DNA of 64,000 nt from Calvatia gigantea (GCA_025093985.1 JACAAK010000009.1:1426001-1490000), one strand, 5' to 3'; shown: positions 20,373 through 32,220, numbered from the stretch's first letter. Program-made: numbers and translations. The notes: generated from the letters alone by a model not told the origin.

Positions 20373-20975
20373 GGTGAGACGACCAGAGTCTAGACACCTG
20401 GGGATGATGCATGGATACAGACAAAGATGGATGAAGTGGGCGAACTCGGGAGGACTGTGGCTTCAACGTATATGTTGTGCCCTCCTGCCGACGAGTGGTC
20501 CTAACTTCAGAATAAGGGACAAGGACAGAGTCAGAGGTGGAGACAGAGACAGAGACAGAGGTAGAATAGAAGTAGCATGTCACTAAGTAGATTTCAGACT
20601 GAGGATTACAGGCAAAGTAGCTACAGTTTATATACATGAGGAAGTGTGGTTCTACAAAAGGAAACTACTATGACTTCAGGTGCGGGCCAGGTATGGCTGC
20701 TAGATAAAAACACCAGGAATACAACTAGCTAAAAGGAATAAGGTGAAACAGGAATGATATGAATGGTAAAAGGGATTGCAAGGGAAATGGGAGTAGGTAT
20801 GATGACCAGAGAAATGTACAAGGAGGATAATTGGAAATTAACGTCAGACATAATAGTAAGAATGGAGAGTGGGGGAGATGGGGGAGAGCGGGTGAGAGTG
20901 AATGGTAAATAAAATATAAAGTATAGTCTGGGTAAGAGCGGGTGAAGCAGGTGAGCACATGTACGGGTTGTGATA
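20373..20975 (+). repeat. Family X solo LTR, right part
   Basis: Continues the LTR begun at 11893 and closely matches 55381-55983. It ends GTTGTGATA where the intact copy has GTTGTGACA (a C to T change). CTATC follows as TSD. No internal X sequence is present, so this is a solo LTR left by LTR-LTR recombination. Confidence 0.85.
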
Positions 20976-21171
20976 CTATCAGTCCATGTCAGTCTACTCA
21001 GTTTTATAATCAGCCTATATTATATTATTCTTATCTACTATTAGCCAGTGTTAGTCTACTCAATTTTATAATTAGCCTATGTTATTAGATTCATATCTTA
21101 GTATTATCAATTCCCCCAACTATAACCTGACCAGTGTATGTATGAATATATCTTTCTCCTAATACTGTGTC
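20976..21171. repeat. Minisatellite R2, copy 1 (right part)
   Basis: Resumes the TATCAG / TTTTATAATCAGCC pattern broken at 11892, then runs into unique AT-rich sequence before Gypsy B. Confidence 0.6.
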
Positions 21172-21176
21172 CCTAA

Positions 21177-21482
21177 TGTTATGGTTTTCTACCAATTAAG
21201 TTGTTTTCTGTCCTTGTCTGCATTTCTGTTCCTAGTATATTCATTTCAGCTATTCCTGTCAAGTGATCTCTGTCTATGACTCATGTTAACTACTACACCA
21301 GCCTGATTGGACATTTCATGTAGTTACTCCATCCATTCAACTGGATGGCTCCCTGTATTTAAGCATACATACATCCACTGTATTCTGTATGCTTAACCAC
21401 CTTTGTTCCTCTTCCCTTACTCACCCTCAAGTCTTGGCCCAAAAGTTGCAATCTGAGGTAAACTCAGACTAAGGTCATAATA
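21177..21482 (+). repeat. Gypsy B 5' LTR
   Basis: 306 bp. Starts TGTTATGG and ends GTCATAATA, where the 3' LTR keeps GTCATAACA. Confidence 0.9.
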
Positions 21483-21566
21483 TTTGGTTAAGCATCCCCA
21501 CCTCACCTTGCAAGGAGTAGGCTGAAATAGGCCTGAACAAAAACAAGACAACCCAGGAGCTAGTAT

Positions 21567-22704
21567 ATGAGCTCAAACCCAGATGAATACAGAGAGCCAA
21601 ATCTCAAAGTCACTGACAATAAATCTGAAACATCAGACGAAGGAGAGACAGGGAACCCTGAAGTACCTGAAGAACCAATTGAGGAAACATACAATGAACC
21701 TGGAGCAAACCCAGCAGAAGAAGTACTATTAGAACTTCTAAACAAACTCAACCTAGCAGAGGAAGAGTTAACCCATCAGGAGAACCCAGGACAAGAGAAA
21801 TCAGATGAATCAAGCTCAAATGAAACAGAATCAGAAACTGGCTCTGATATAACTGACAATGCAGTAGTACCTGCAACAGCACCCAGTAGGAAAGGCTTAG
21901 TACCAGACCTGGGGTTTTTTGACAGCACCTGCACCAAATTTGACAATTGGTGGAGAGCAATGACACTCTTCATGAAATTCAACAAAATAGTCTCAGCAGA
22001 TGACAAGGCTATAGCAGTCTTAGCCAGGCTGAGAAGAGGGACAGCAGGAGCCTATGTAGCCATGAAGGCCCCACAAATCTTAGATGGAGAAGATTTGGTA
22101 GATTGGAAAGTGTTCTCCAAGAACTTTAGGAAGACCTTCTTTGATGATGCTTCAAATAGCAAAGCAGAATGGCAAATCGAGAAATTCAAACAGAAACAAA
22201 AACACAGCCGACTACCTAATTGAGTTCCAAGTCCTAAAGAGCAAAGCAAAAACAGACAACAAACATGCAATGTTCCTGCTCAAGAAGAATGCCAGGTAGG
22301 ACATCATCCACACCATTACAGGCTACCCACCTAGTGCCAGACTAGACACCTATGCAGAGTGGACTGAAGCCATTCTTGCTGTGGGACAAGAATACGAAGC
22401 ATCAGAATACCAAGGAGACAAGAAAACCAATACTGGAATAACCTATGGAGGAATGGGAGAACCAATGGAGATAGACAGCAGATGTTACATCTTCAATGCA
22501 AAAGGGGAACCAAAATGCTACAACTGTGGCATTTTCGGCCACATTGTGAAGGACTGCAAGAAGCCCAAAGGACTAACCTGTTACAACTGTGGAAAAACAG
22601 GTCACATCGCCAAAGTTTGCACTGCACCCAAGAAAGTACAAATCTGAGCAGTAGTGGAAACCAGCCCAGGAGAACAGAAGGATTTTTCTGAAGACTCCAA
22701 GTAG
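21567..22704 (+). pseudogene. Gypsy B gag, broken
   Basis: Aligns end to end with Gypsy1 Gag. The open part stops near 22223 after a small deletion shifts the frame in the KFKQGN region. A TAG also appears at about 22297. Both zinc knuckles remain (22515-22625), and the T5 slip word lies at the end. Confidence 0.9.
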
Positions 22705-23466
22705 ACACTACCTCACAAGTCAAACAAACTGTATCTAGGATATTAGAAAAATACTATGTGATTCCTCAGAAACGAAAGTGTGAATTAAACCTAAAGGGGA
22801 CCATTCAAACTCCAAACAAAGAAATCACAGTTGATACCATCATTAATTCAGGCTGCACCACCAGCAGCATCAGCAAAAAGCTTGTAGACAAAGAACAGAT
22901 CCCCACAAAAAAACTAAAACAAGAAATTACAGTCCTCAATGCTGATAGAATGACAAATCAAGGAGGAAAGGTTATAGAAACTGCCACTATCGAGATGGAA
23001 ATCAAGGGACACAAGAAGATGATCGAAGCATCAGTAGTTCAACTCCAAGACAGAGCAAAAATATTCCTAGGACACGACTGGCTAACCAAACACAACCCTG
23101 AAGTGGACTGGAAAAAGGGAGAAATCAAATTCACCCGATGCCCACTAGACTGCCATTTTCCACACCAGAGTATCCAGGTCACCCAAAAAATCTGAAGCAT
23201 GGCCATCACAGAAGATATATGGGAAGAAAAGGATGAACCAGACCTGACTGAACCAGTAGATCTGCCAGACTACATTCAGCCATTCACACATCTGTTTAAC
23301 AAAATGACCTTCAATAAGCTACTGCAATGGACAGAATGGGACCACAAAATAATCTTAACTGAGGATGCACCCAAGGAAATAAGTGCCAGAACATACAACA
23401 TGACAATTAAGGAGCAGGATGAACCCAAGGCTTTCATTAAGGAAAACCTTGAGTCAGGACGCATAT
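22705..23466 (+). pseudogene. Gypsy B pol, 5' part (protease, start of RT)
   Basis: Reads as protease (INSGCTTSSIS, catalytic Asp lost to Asn) and the linker to RT (TFNKLLQWTEWDHKIILTED). A TGA at 23193 replaces an Arg codon of Gypsy1. It is cut by the Copia target site CATAT at 23462-23466 and resumes at 27624. Confidence 0.9.
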
Positions 23467-23759
23467 TGTTGTGTATATACCCTCTTCGTAAGGACTTACT
23501 TCGGACTATTCTTCAGTTCCACTCATTACATCAGCCATTATGTAATCGCTCTATTTTCGAGCTCTACTGTACTTTCGTACACCTCAGTCTCGTTCTACGA
23601 TTCTGAGGTGAGTTACATTATGCTTAACTGCATTATACCCTTACTTATATGACCTATAGTGTATTATCTCACTCTAGGTATATCCTAATATATTTCTAGT
23701 CTCGTTCTACGATTCTGAGTGTATTATCTCACTCTAGATCCCTGCCGCTCGTTACAACA
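23467..23759 (+). repeat. Copia 5' LTR
   Basis: 293 bp, TGTTGTG...TTACAACA. It contains an internal repeat of TCTCGTTCTACGATTCTGAG and of GTGTATTATCTCACTCTAG. Confidence 0.95.
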
Positions 23760-23771
23760 GGTTATGGGCCC
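23760..23771 (+). other. Copia primer-binding site, half-tRNA type
   Basis: GGTTATGGGCCC directly after the LTR. It is the complement of GGGCCCATAACC, the anticodon-loop region of eukaryotic initiator tRNA-Met. Copia-type elements are known to prime from the 5' half of that tRNA after cleavage in the anticodon loop. Confidence 0.75.
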
Positions 23772-23846
23772 CGCCTGCCTATAAATATCGATCAGACTCA
23801 TTATCGCCACTCGTTCTCATTCACACTCATTCCTTAAGCCCCCAAA

Positions 23847-26800
23847 ATGTCTAATCCTGCTGGATCTTCTCAGATCGGAGGATCAAACCGACTTTACGAC
23901 ATCCCATCACTTGAAAATGACGGCGCGAACTTCCAGACATGGAAATTTCGCATATCCACTGTCCTCCAACTGCGAGGACTCAAGGGAATTGTAGATGGCA
24001 CTGAAAAATGCCCAGACCCTGTCTCGGGTACTGACAGTACTGCCGTCGCTGCTGGTCAAACTCGAATTGATGCCTGGAAATATCGTGACATGGAGGCCAA
24101 GGCTCAGCTTACCCTGACCTTAAAGGATGAGCCCTTAAATGGTGTTATACATGCTGTGTCCGCCTTTGATGTCTGGGACAAGCTTCATCGTCGTTACGAA
24201 GGGAAGGGTCAGAACACGGTCGCATATCTCATTAAGGAGATTTTTCGTGGAACACTGTCCGACGAAACTCCTATGGAACCTCAGCTCAATGACATACGTC
24301 ACAAAGCTTTCATCCTCAAAACACTGGGCGAGCCACTGTCCGATTCCGTCATCGCTCACGCTATGCTCAATGCACTTCCTGATTCCTATTCCATGCTTCG
24401 CACAATCCTCAACTCTTCGTCTGCTGGCCCTGATGGGTCCAAACTCACCACTGACCTCGTTATCACTCAAGTCCTCACTGAGGAGAAGAGTCTCAAGCTC
24501 GGCACTTCGCAAGTTGCCTTCGTAGCTCAGATGAAGTCAAAGGGCAAGTTTATCAACAAGCCTGGTGATGGTGACAAGAAGGATAAGAAGTGCAAGTACT
24601 GCAAGAAGAAAGGTCACTTCAAGCACGAATGCCGCAAATTGAAGGCAGACCAAGCTGCGAAGGAAGGGAAGACTGGGGAGAAGAAGGATGGTGATATGTC
24701 GGCAAAGATGGTTGTGGTCAATGAAGACTCGAAGGAGGAGTCAATCCGACTCTTCATGGCCAAGGTACTCGCTACACGAAAGGAGATGTCATCAAAGTGG
24801 ATTGTTGACTCTGGTGCCTCGTCGCACATGAGTTCTCATCGCGATTGGTTCGTGACCTATCGGGAGCTCAAGGAGCCACGTCGTGTTTGGTTGGGAGATG
24901 AGCGATTCATCCTCGCAACTGGGGTTGGACGTGTTCAGCTATTGATCTCGACAGGTAGTCGTGACACCGAGCACATCATCCCTGATGTTTACTATGTCCC
25001 CGAACTCAGTGGAAACCTTCTCTCAGTCTCAACACTCAGCCGACGTGGATACAAGCTCGAATTCACTAAATCAGGATGTCAGTTTATCAAGGCTGGTCAG
25101 GTCGCAGCGACAGCTCGCGAGGAGAACAGTCTCTACATCCTGAACGCATTGGCCAGAACCACTGAACACGCTTATATCGTCACATCTGACAATGTCAACA
25201 CACTCCTGGACTCCATCGAAGTCACAGATCAAGCCTCCGAGGCTGATCTCCCTGATCATACTGCACTCATCGCGATGACGACTGCCTCCACTGGTTCCAT
25301 CACCACATGGCATCGTCGACTTGGCCATATCATGCCTCGATCTGTCATAAAACTGTTTCAGCAGAAAATGGTGAAGGGAATGCATCTCAACGATGACAAA
25401 GACTACGATCCGACGACGTGCAAGGCCTGTCTCGAAGGGAAACAGACTCGAGCCACCATTCCGAAGGAGTCGACTGTCCAAAACCCTTCTGTATTGCATC
25501 GGGTATTCTCAGATCTCGTCGGACCCATTGAACCACGAGGACGAGGAGGGGAACGTTATTTCATGACGTTCCTCGATGGACACTCACACCACCTCAAGGT
25601 TGTATTGCTAAAATCAAAAGATGAAGCTGAGGAGCATCTCAAGCGGCTCATCGAACGTGCCGAAGTCGAGACAGGACAAAGGCTGAACCATTTTCGTACA
25701 GACGGAGGTGGGGAGTACGCCTCAGTATCACTTAAGCAGTATTTCGCGTCGCGAGGGATCCACCACGAGGTCACCAACCCGGACACTCCCCAGGAGAATG
25801 GAGCAGCCGAACGCGTGAACAGGACCATCCTTGACATGGCTCGGACTATGTTGAAGGAATCAGGACTCTCAGAGTCATGTTGGTCACACGCCGTCACATA
25901 TGCAGCCTACATCCTCAACCGAGTTCCCACTAGAGCCCTCGACAACGACGTCACACCCGACCAGGCCTATACTGGCAACAAACCCTCCATCGCTCACCTT
26001 CGAGTATTCGGTTGTGATGCTCACGCACTCATTCCGAAGTCCAAGAGAGCCAAGTTCGGCTCGAAGTCCCTGCACTGTGTACACCTTGGATACTCTCAGC
26101 ACAAGAAGGCCTATATCCTCCTCCATCGTCCCTCAGGTCGGATTTTTGAATCGCGGGATGTCCGTTTTGATGAAGGGAGTGAGGTGGAACATTCTAGGGT
26201 GGTTATTGATGTAAATCCTGACGTTCCGGGTGCTCCAGATGACGAAAACGCGATTTTCCAGGTGAAAGGAGAAGAGGGGAAAGAAGGGCCAACTTCGGAC
26301 GGCAATAACTTCGATTCTAGCGCGGCTATGAACACGAAACAAATTGCGGCGGATTCGGCAGCTTCAGGCGTTTCTAACGATACCAAAACCGCCCCGAAAT
26401 TACGAGCCGATGCCCCGGAAATCGCAAATCCTTCTCCCCCTACTCCAGATCGCTCAAATCGCTCCAACGCGAGAACGGCTGTACGCGCGGCCAAACCGAC
26501 TTCAGATTCGGATTTGGCAGCCTCGAAAACGGGGGTACGCACCTCCGCCACGTCTGGAAACGTCGAGAAACCGGCCAACTCATCAACTTCTACCTCTCCT
26601 TATCCAATTCCTGTGCCACCTCCCGAAGTCCGTCGTTCTCTGAGAAACCGGCGCGCACCTGTACGGGATGATGATTCAAGGTATCAACGAAGCTCCTACC
26701 AGCGAAATCCGGGCACTCCGAAGGGTACGACAGCTGTAGAGGAGGTTGAAGATGAGGACACTCCTGGGGCATCTCCCAGGTCTGCTCAGGCTTCAGTGGG

Positions 26801-27086
26801 CGATGAATCGGCCCAAACTGTGTCGCTTGAACGTGATCCGGTCACGTATGAGGAGGCAATGGCTCGCCCCGACGCGATATACTGGAAGCAAGCCATGGTA
26901 GAGGAATTAGAGGAGTTTGTGAGGAAGGGACTGTACACCGAAGTTGCGAAACCTAATGGCCGTCGTATCGTCGGCTGTAGATGGGTCTTCAGATGCAAAG
27001 TTGGTGCCGACGGTCAGGTCGAACGCTACAAGGCTCGTTTGGTCGCCCAAGGCTTTTCCGATCACATCCCCCACTCCTCTTCATAG
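23847..27086 (+). CDS. Copia Gag-Pol, truncated in RT
   Basis: 1079 residues in one frame. Domains in order: Gag with a knuckle CKYCKKKGHFKHEC (24592-24633); protease (WIVDSGASSHMSS, about 24797); GAG-pre-integrase HHCC (WHRRLGHIM...CKACLEGK); integrase core with DLVGPIEP, FRTDGGGEY and the Glu in PQENGAAERVNRT; a Ser/Pro-rich low-complexity linker; and the first ~60 residues of the RT domain (KQAMVEELEEF to KARLVAQGFS). The frame ends after eight unrelated residues, at the deletion joint near 27060. Confidence 0.93.
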   Translation: MSNPAGSSQIGGSNRLYDIPSLENDGANFQTWKFRISTVLQLRGLKGIVDGTEKCPDPVSGTDSTAVAAGQTRIDAWKYRDMEAKAQLTLTLKDEPLNGVIHAVSAFDVWDKLHRRYEGKGQNTVAYLIKEIFRGTLSDETPMEPQLNDIRHKAFILKTLGEPLSDSVIAHAMLNALPDSYSMLRTILNSSSAGPDGSKLTTDLVITQVLTEEKSLKLGTSQVAFVAQMKSKGKFINKPGDGDKKDKKCKYCKKKGHFKHECRKLKADQAAKEGKTGEKKDGDMSAKMVVVNEDSKEESIRLFMAKVLATRKEMSSKWIVDSGASSHMSSHRDWFVTYRELKEPRRVWLGDERFILATGVGRVQLLISTGSRDTEHIIPDVYYVPELSGNLLSVSTLSRRGYKLEFTKSGCQFIKAGQVAATAREENSLYILNALARTTEHAYIVTSDNVNTLLDSIEVTDQASEADLPDHTALIAMTTASTGSITTWHRRLGHIMPRSVIKLFQQKMVKGMHLNDDKDYDPTTCKACLEGKQTRATIPKESTVQNPSVLHRVFSDLVGPIEPRGRGGERYFMTFLDGHSHHLKVVLLKSKDEAEEHLKRLIERAEVETGQRLNHFRTDGGGEYASVSLKQYFASRGIHHEVTNPDTPQENGAAERVNRTILDMARTMLKESGLSESCWSHAVTYAAYILNRVPTRALDNDVTPDQAYTGNKPSIAHLRVFGCDAHALIPKSKRAKFGSKSLHCVHLGYSQHKKAYILLHRPSGRIFESRDVRFDEGSEVEHSRVVIDVNPDVPGAPDDENAIFQVKGEEGKEGPTSDGNNFDSSAAMNTKQIAADSAASGVSNDTKTAPKLRADAPEIANPSPPTPDRSNRSNARTAVRAAKPTSDSDLAASKTGVRTSATSGNVEKPANSSTSTSPYPIPVPPPEVRRSLRNRRAPVRDDDSRYQRSSYQRNPGTPKGTTAVEEVEDEDTPGASPRSAQASVGDESAQTVSLERDPVTYEEAMARPDAIYWKQAMVEELEEFVRKGLYTEVAKPNGRRIVGCRWVFRCKVGADGQVERYKARLVAQGFSDHIPHSSS

Positions 27087-27303
27087 CGACAATCAGTCTG
27101 CTATTCAACTTATTACCACTGGCAACATCAATGAGCGCACCAAGCACATCGACACCAAGTACTGCTTCATTTGCGATCGCAATGACACTGGTCACATTGC
27201 AACTTCTTACATTCCCACTGATGAACAGCCTGCCGACATTCTTACCAAGGCTCTTCCTCATGTGAAGTTCTCTGTTTTCACTCGTGCTCTTGGCCTCATG
27301 TGA
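27087..27303 (+). pseudogene. Copia RNase H C-terminal remnant
   Basis: In another frame the sequence reads HSDNQSAIQL, RTKHIDTKYCFI and DEQPADILTKALP, the end of a Copia RNase H. About 2 kb of coding sequence that normally lies between RT start and here is absent (size inferred from typical Copia elements). Confidence 0.85.
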
Positions 27304-27325
27304 ATGAATGTTCACTGAGTGGGCG

Positions 27326-27618
27326 TGTTGTGTATATACCCTCTTCGTAAGGACTTACTTCGGACTATTCTTCAGTTCCACTCATTACATCAGCCATTAT
27401 GTAATCGCTCTATTTTCGAGCTCTACTGTACTTTCGTACACCTCAGTCTCGTTCTACGATTCTGAGGTGAGTTACATTATGCTTAACTGCATTATACCCT
27501 TACTTATATGACCTATAGTGTATTATCTCACTCTAGGTATATCCTAATATATTTCTAGTCTCGTTCTACGATTCTGAGTGTATTATCTCACTCTAGATCC
27601 CTGCCGCTCGTTACAACA
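27326..27618 (+). repeat. Copia 3' LTR
   Basis: 293 bp, no difference seen from the 5' LTR. Preceded by a purine-rich GAGTGGGCG. Confidence 0.95.
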
Positions 27619-27623
27619 CATAT

Positions 27624-30310
27624 GGCCATCAAAATCTCCATACACAGCACCCACCTTCTTCATACCAAAGAAAGATGGTTTGAAATAATTAATCCAGGAC
27701 TACAGATGATTAAACAACATAGTGGTAAAGGATAAAATGCCACTACCCAGAATTGGAGAAGTTATTGACAAATTGGGAAAAGCAAAATACTTCAACAAGC
27801 TCGACATTATTTGGGGATACAACAACATCAGAATTAAGGAAGGAGACGAATGGAAAGCAGTATTTTTAACCAATGAAGGATTGTTCAAACCAACCATAAT
27901 GTATTTCAGGCTAAGCAACTCATCCAGAACATTCTCCAGGATGATGACAAGCATCTTCTGAGACCTGCTGCAAAACGGAGACATCGTAAACTACATGGAC
28001 AACTTCACAATCCCAGAAGACACCAAGGAACAACTAAAAGAAAGAACAATACGATTCTTGATGCAAGTGGCTGAATACAACCTCTGCTTTAAATGGACAA
28101 AGTGTATATTCGACACTGAAGAAATTCCCATGCTGGGAGTAAAAATAGGGCATAGATGCATTGAAATGGAGGAAGAGAAAGTCAAGGCAGTATGAGATTG
28201 GCTAGAACCCAAAAACAAAAAGGGAGTGGAACACTTCCTAGGCTTTGCAAATTACTACCACCAATTCATCAAGAACTTCAGTAAAATTGTGACCCCACTC
28301 AACCAGCTCAAAGAAGCTGTTGAATGGAAATGGGAGGAAGAACACCAGTCAGCATTCAACGAATTAAAACAATGAATCACAGAAGCACCCACCCTGACAC
28401 TGCCACAAAGAAGGGGACAATTTCAAGTAGAGGTTGACATCTCAAACTATATACTAGGAGGAGTCCTATCACAAGAACAAGACAAGAGATGGCACCCAAT
28501 TGCATTCATGTCATGGACACTCTCCCCAGCAGAATGAAACTATGAAATCTATGACAAGGAATTACTGGCCATTATCCATGCCCTAAAAGAATGGCGGCAC
28601 CATCTACTAGATGCAGAGGAGAAATTTGAAATCTAGATTGACTATGAAAATCTCAAGTACTATAGAGAACCCCAGAAGCTCAATGGATGACAAGTAAGAT
28701 GGTACTTAAGATTACAGGACTATGACTTTACACTACAACATGTGCCAGATAAGACAAACACAAAAGCAGACTTACTGTCCAGAATTCACCAGGAACCAGA
28801 TGAGGAAAATGATGGAGTAATCACCATGATCCAGAAAAGTTGGCTACAAGGCAAATTAGAAAATGAAGAAGAATCTGAAGAAACCATTCTACTCCATGCA
28901 GAATTATTTATTACACCAACATTCATGGACTGGATAAAAGCAAATCACTGGAGAGATATGACTGTCACTATGAAGCTTTTAAACAAAGAATCTGACATCA
29001 CGGAACATAATGGGATCATCTACAGGAAAAACAGTATGTATGTGCCACTGGACCCCACACTCTGTGAAGAAATTCTACAACAATATCACGATGCACTGGA
29101 CATGGGACACCCAGGACAACATAGGATGATTGAACTGATCACCAGGGACTATTGGTGGCCATCCATACAAAACAACACCAGGAAATATGTCAGAGGATGT
29201 CAGAGCTGTCAAAGGAACAAACCTCACATAACGCCATTGAAAATGCCGTTACACCCACTCCCAATACCGAATGGGCCATGGGAGGAGATAAGCATCGATC
29301 TCATTGGGCCACTACCAGAATTGGAAGGAAAAGATGCCATCCTGATGTATCATCAAAAGGAATTGCACAGCTTTACAGAAACGAAATATGGAAGTTACAT
29401 GGAGTACCACAGAAAGTCCTCAGTGACTGAGGACTACAGTTCACATCAGAATTCACTGGAGAATTGTTCAAAGGATTAGGAATAGAACAAACTCTATCAA
29501 CAGCCTACCATCCCCAAACAGATGGACAAATGGAACAAATCAACTGAGAAGTTGAAACGTACCTTCATCTATACTGCAACTATGAACAAAACAACTGGGT
29601 GAATTGGCTGCCCATGGCTGAGTTCCAGTACAATGACAAGAGGCACAGTGGAACACAGGAAATGCCATTCTATCTCAATTATGGACAATACCCCTGGAAA
29701 GGGAAAGACCACAGAGCAATGAACAACCCCAGTAGCACCGAATTCCTGGAACAACTATGGAATGCAAGAGAGAACTCCATGGCAGCACTATGATCATACC
29801 AAGAAAAGATGAAACAGACCCATGACAACAGTAAGCTGCACATAATGTGATATCAAATTGGTGATAAAGTATGGCTGGAAAACACAAATATACATACCAA
29901 TCAGCCATCAAAGAAGCTAGGCCAGAAAAGGTATGGGCCTTTCCAAATCAAGAAAAAGATAGGAGAAGCAGCATATCGGCTCACATTACCAGAAGGATGG
30001 GCCATCCATAACATGTTTAATAAGCAGCTGCTAACCCCAGTACAGAAAGCAGCATTTCCAAAGCAGTGGAAACTACTAGCACCCAAGCCAGTAATCATCA
30101 ATAATGAAGAAGAATACAAGGTAGAAGAGATCTGAGGACAACAAAAATGGGGACAGAGTTATCAATTCCTGGTACACTGGAAAGGATATGACAATGAGGA
30201 TGATACATGGACAGTGGAGTCAAACCTGACAAATGCTCAAGATGCCATAGCAGATTACCAAAAGAGGCATCTGGAGAATACCTATAAAAAGAGGGGCAGA
30301 AAACCAAAAA
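27624..30310 (+). pseudogene. Gypsy B pol, 3' part (RT to chromodomain)
   Basis: Continues RT (KSPYTAPTFFIPKKDG), with the active site YMDN in place of YMDD (about 27993), then RNase H, integrase and a chromodomain (WKGYDNEDDTWTVESNL, about 30178). It has more than ten in-frame stops, mostly TGA at Arg positions of Gypsy1. Roughly 60 nt of the integrase core are deleted at about 29343, between ATCCT and GATGT, which shifts the frame. Confidence 0.92.
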
Positions 30311-30341
30311 ATCATCACCCAACCAAAGAAACTAGCCAGAC

Positions 30342-31332
30342 ATGCCTTTCTCCCAAGCCAACTGTATCACCATCTGCTCTCTCGTCCACCCCAATCCAAC
30401 CACAATCTTGTCTGTTCCCCTCCCAGAACTAGGCAACAGCCAAGCACCTGTATTCCAGGACACTCGCTACAACCTTGCCACCACACTGTCCCCAGCACAG
30501 GGACTTCTTGAATCCCTACTAAAAGGTGTCGACAAAGCCACCAATAGTGAAATAGAAACCATCACTGCCTAAAACAAGTGATTAGTTGTCAACCGATATA
30601 TTGCCCTTGCTACTGCATACATTACCTTCGCTGACATGTATGCAGGGTTTGTCAATGCATCCTTATCCACCAATCAGCATATCCCCACCATCTTTCGAGC
30701 CCTAGACCAATCCACACTCACACCCAGTGAACAAGACCATATCCACAGCCTCCACAACTGTATCAACCTCAGACTTGAGGTATTCAAACACCTTGATATT
30801 GCCAACATATTCCTAGAACTTGCCAATGTAGCCATGAACCTACTCAGATATGACAAGACCACTAAAGATCCAGAGATCAATGCCCTCATTGACAGGATCT
30901 ATAGTACCCTTTCTGAATTACACAGTATGATCAACCCTACACCACTGACCCAAGCTGATACACCCATGGATGAAAAAACTACTGTCTCCATAAAAGAAGA
31001 AGTCAACTCTCTCTGCTGTTTTATAAAAACCATCACTCTACCACAACTCATATTGGTTTTTCTCCCACCTGCAAGGCTCCACACTGTATTACCAGGCCAA
31101 GAAAAGGACCAACACTATTGGAGGACAATAGTCAAGAGCTATTGGGACAACTCTACCACAACTGATTTCCCATTCAATGGCATCCCAGTCCCTATCCACC
31201 AAGACGGATAAAGCCACTTACCTGTCTTCTTTGTGCAGTCAAATAATGGAAAATACCTCATTGGGGCCACCAAGAAAGCCCTCACCTCCACTGTAGTCAA
31301 TGGCAATTTTGACAAAGCTTCCTAAGGCATGA
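30342..31332 (+). pseudogene. Gypsy B ORF3, broken
   Basis: Matches Gypsy1 ORF3 over its length (MDEKTTVSIKEEVNSL, KDQHYW, SYWDNS, PVPIHQDG, IGATKKAL). Stops at about 30570, 30579 and 31209 break it. It follows the chromodomain at the same spacing as in Gypsy1. Confidence 0.85.
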
Positions 31333-31350
31333 AGCCAAATTGGGGGGTAT

Positions 31351-31660
31351 TGTTATGGTTTTCTACTGATCAAGTCGCTCTCTGTCCTTGTCTGTATTCC
31401 TGTTCCTAGTATATTCATTTCAGCTATTCCTGTCAAGAGATCTCCATCTACATATGACTCATATTAACTACTACACCAGCCTGATCAGACATTTTACATA
31501 GTTACTCCATCCATTCAACTGGATGGCTCCCTGTATTTAAGCATACATACATCCACTGTATTCTGTATGCTTAACCACCTTTGTTTCTCTTCCCTTACTC
31601 GCCCTCAAGTCTTAGCCCAAAAGTTGCAACCTGAGGTAAACTCAGACTAAGGTCATAACA
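31351..31660 (+). repeat. Gypsy B 3' LTR
   Basis: 310 bp, preceded by the purine tract GGGGGGTAT and followed by the TSD CCTAA. Confidence 0.92.
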
Positions 31661-31699
31661 CCTAAGGATACTTCCTAAGTGGTTGTTCTAAAAGTGTTG

Positions 31700-32220
31700 G
31701 AATCACTAGTGTTAGCCAAGTTAATCTTATTATTAGTTGTTATCAGTACATCTTTATCTACTATCAGTCTATACTAACCTACTCAACTTTATTATCAGTC
31801 AATGTTAACTTTCATAGTCACCTTATCAGCAATGGTCTTGTTATCAGTTTTTATCAGTACATCCTTATCTGCTATCAGTCCATGCCAATCTAGTTAACTT
31901 CATTATCAGTCAATGTTAACTTGTATAATCACCTTATCAGCTAGTGTTAGCCAAGTTAATCTCATTATCAGTTATTATCTTACTATCAGTACATTCTTAT
32001 CTGTTATCAGTCCATATCAATCTACTCAACTTCAATCAATGTTAACTTGTGTAATCATCTTATCAGCTAGTGTTAGCCAAGTTAATCTCATTATCAGTTG
32101 TTATCTTACTATCAGTCCCTTCTTATCTACTATCAGGCTATACCAATCTACTCAGTTTTATTATCAGTCCATGTCAATGTATAATTATCTTATCAACAAT
32201 CTTTGGCCAACCTGATAATC
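31700..32220. repeat. Minisatellite R2, copy 2
   Basis: About four degenerate units of ~120 bp. The word AGTGTTAGCCAAGTTAATCT recurs at 31708, 31943 and 32069, the last two 126 bp apart. TATCAGT words fill each unit. Confidence 0.8.

Larger units (their letters stand above)
23467..27618 (+). mobile_element. Ty1/Copia element with internal deletion
   Basis: Inserted in Gypsy B pol with TSD CATAT (23462-23466 and 27619-27623). The two 293-bp LTRs read as identical, so insertion is recent. It has gag, protease and integrase, but most of RT and RNase H is missing, so it cannot move by itself; it was probably mobilised by a full-length relative. Confidence 0.95.
21177..31660 (+). mobile_element. 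Gypsy B: decayed chromovirus with nested Copia
   Basis: Same family as Gypsy1. LTRs at 21177-21482 and 31351-31660, TSD CCTAA (21172-21176 and 31661-31665). Gag, pol and ORF3 are all recognisable but broken by stops, mostly TGA at former CGA codons. The protease DSG reads NSG and the RT YMDD reads YMDN; both are single G to A changes at a former CpG. A Copia element at 23467-27618 splits pol. Confidence 0.95.

Noticed and set aside
23467..23652. Small ORFs across the Copia LTRs (also 27308-27511)
   Set aside because: Identical because the LTRs are identical; no domain and no conserved start.
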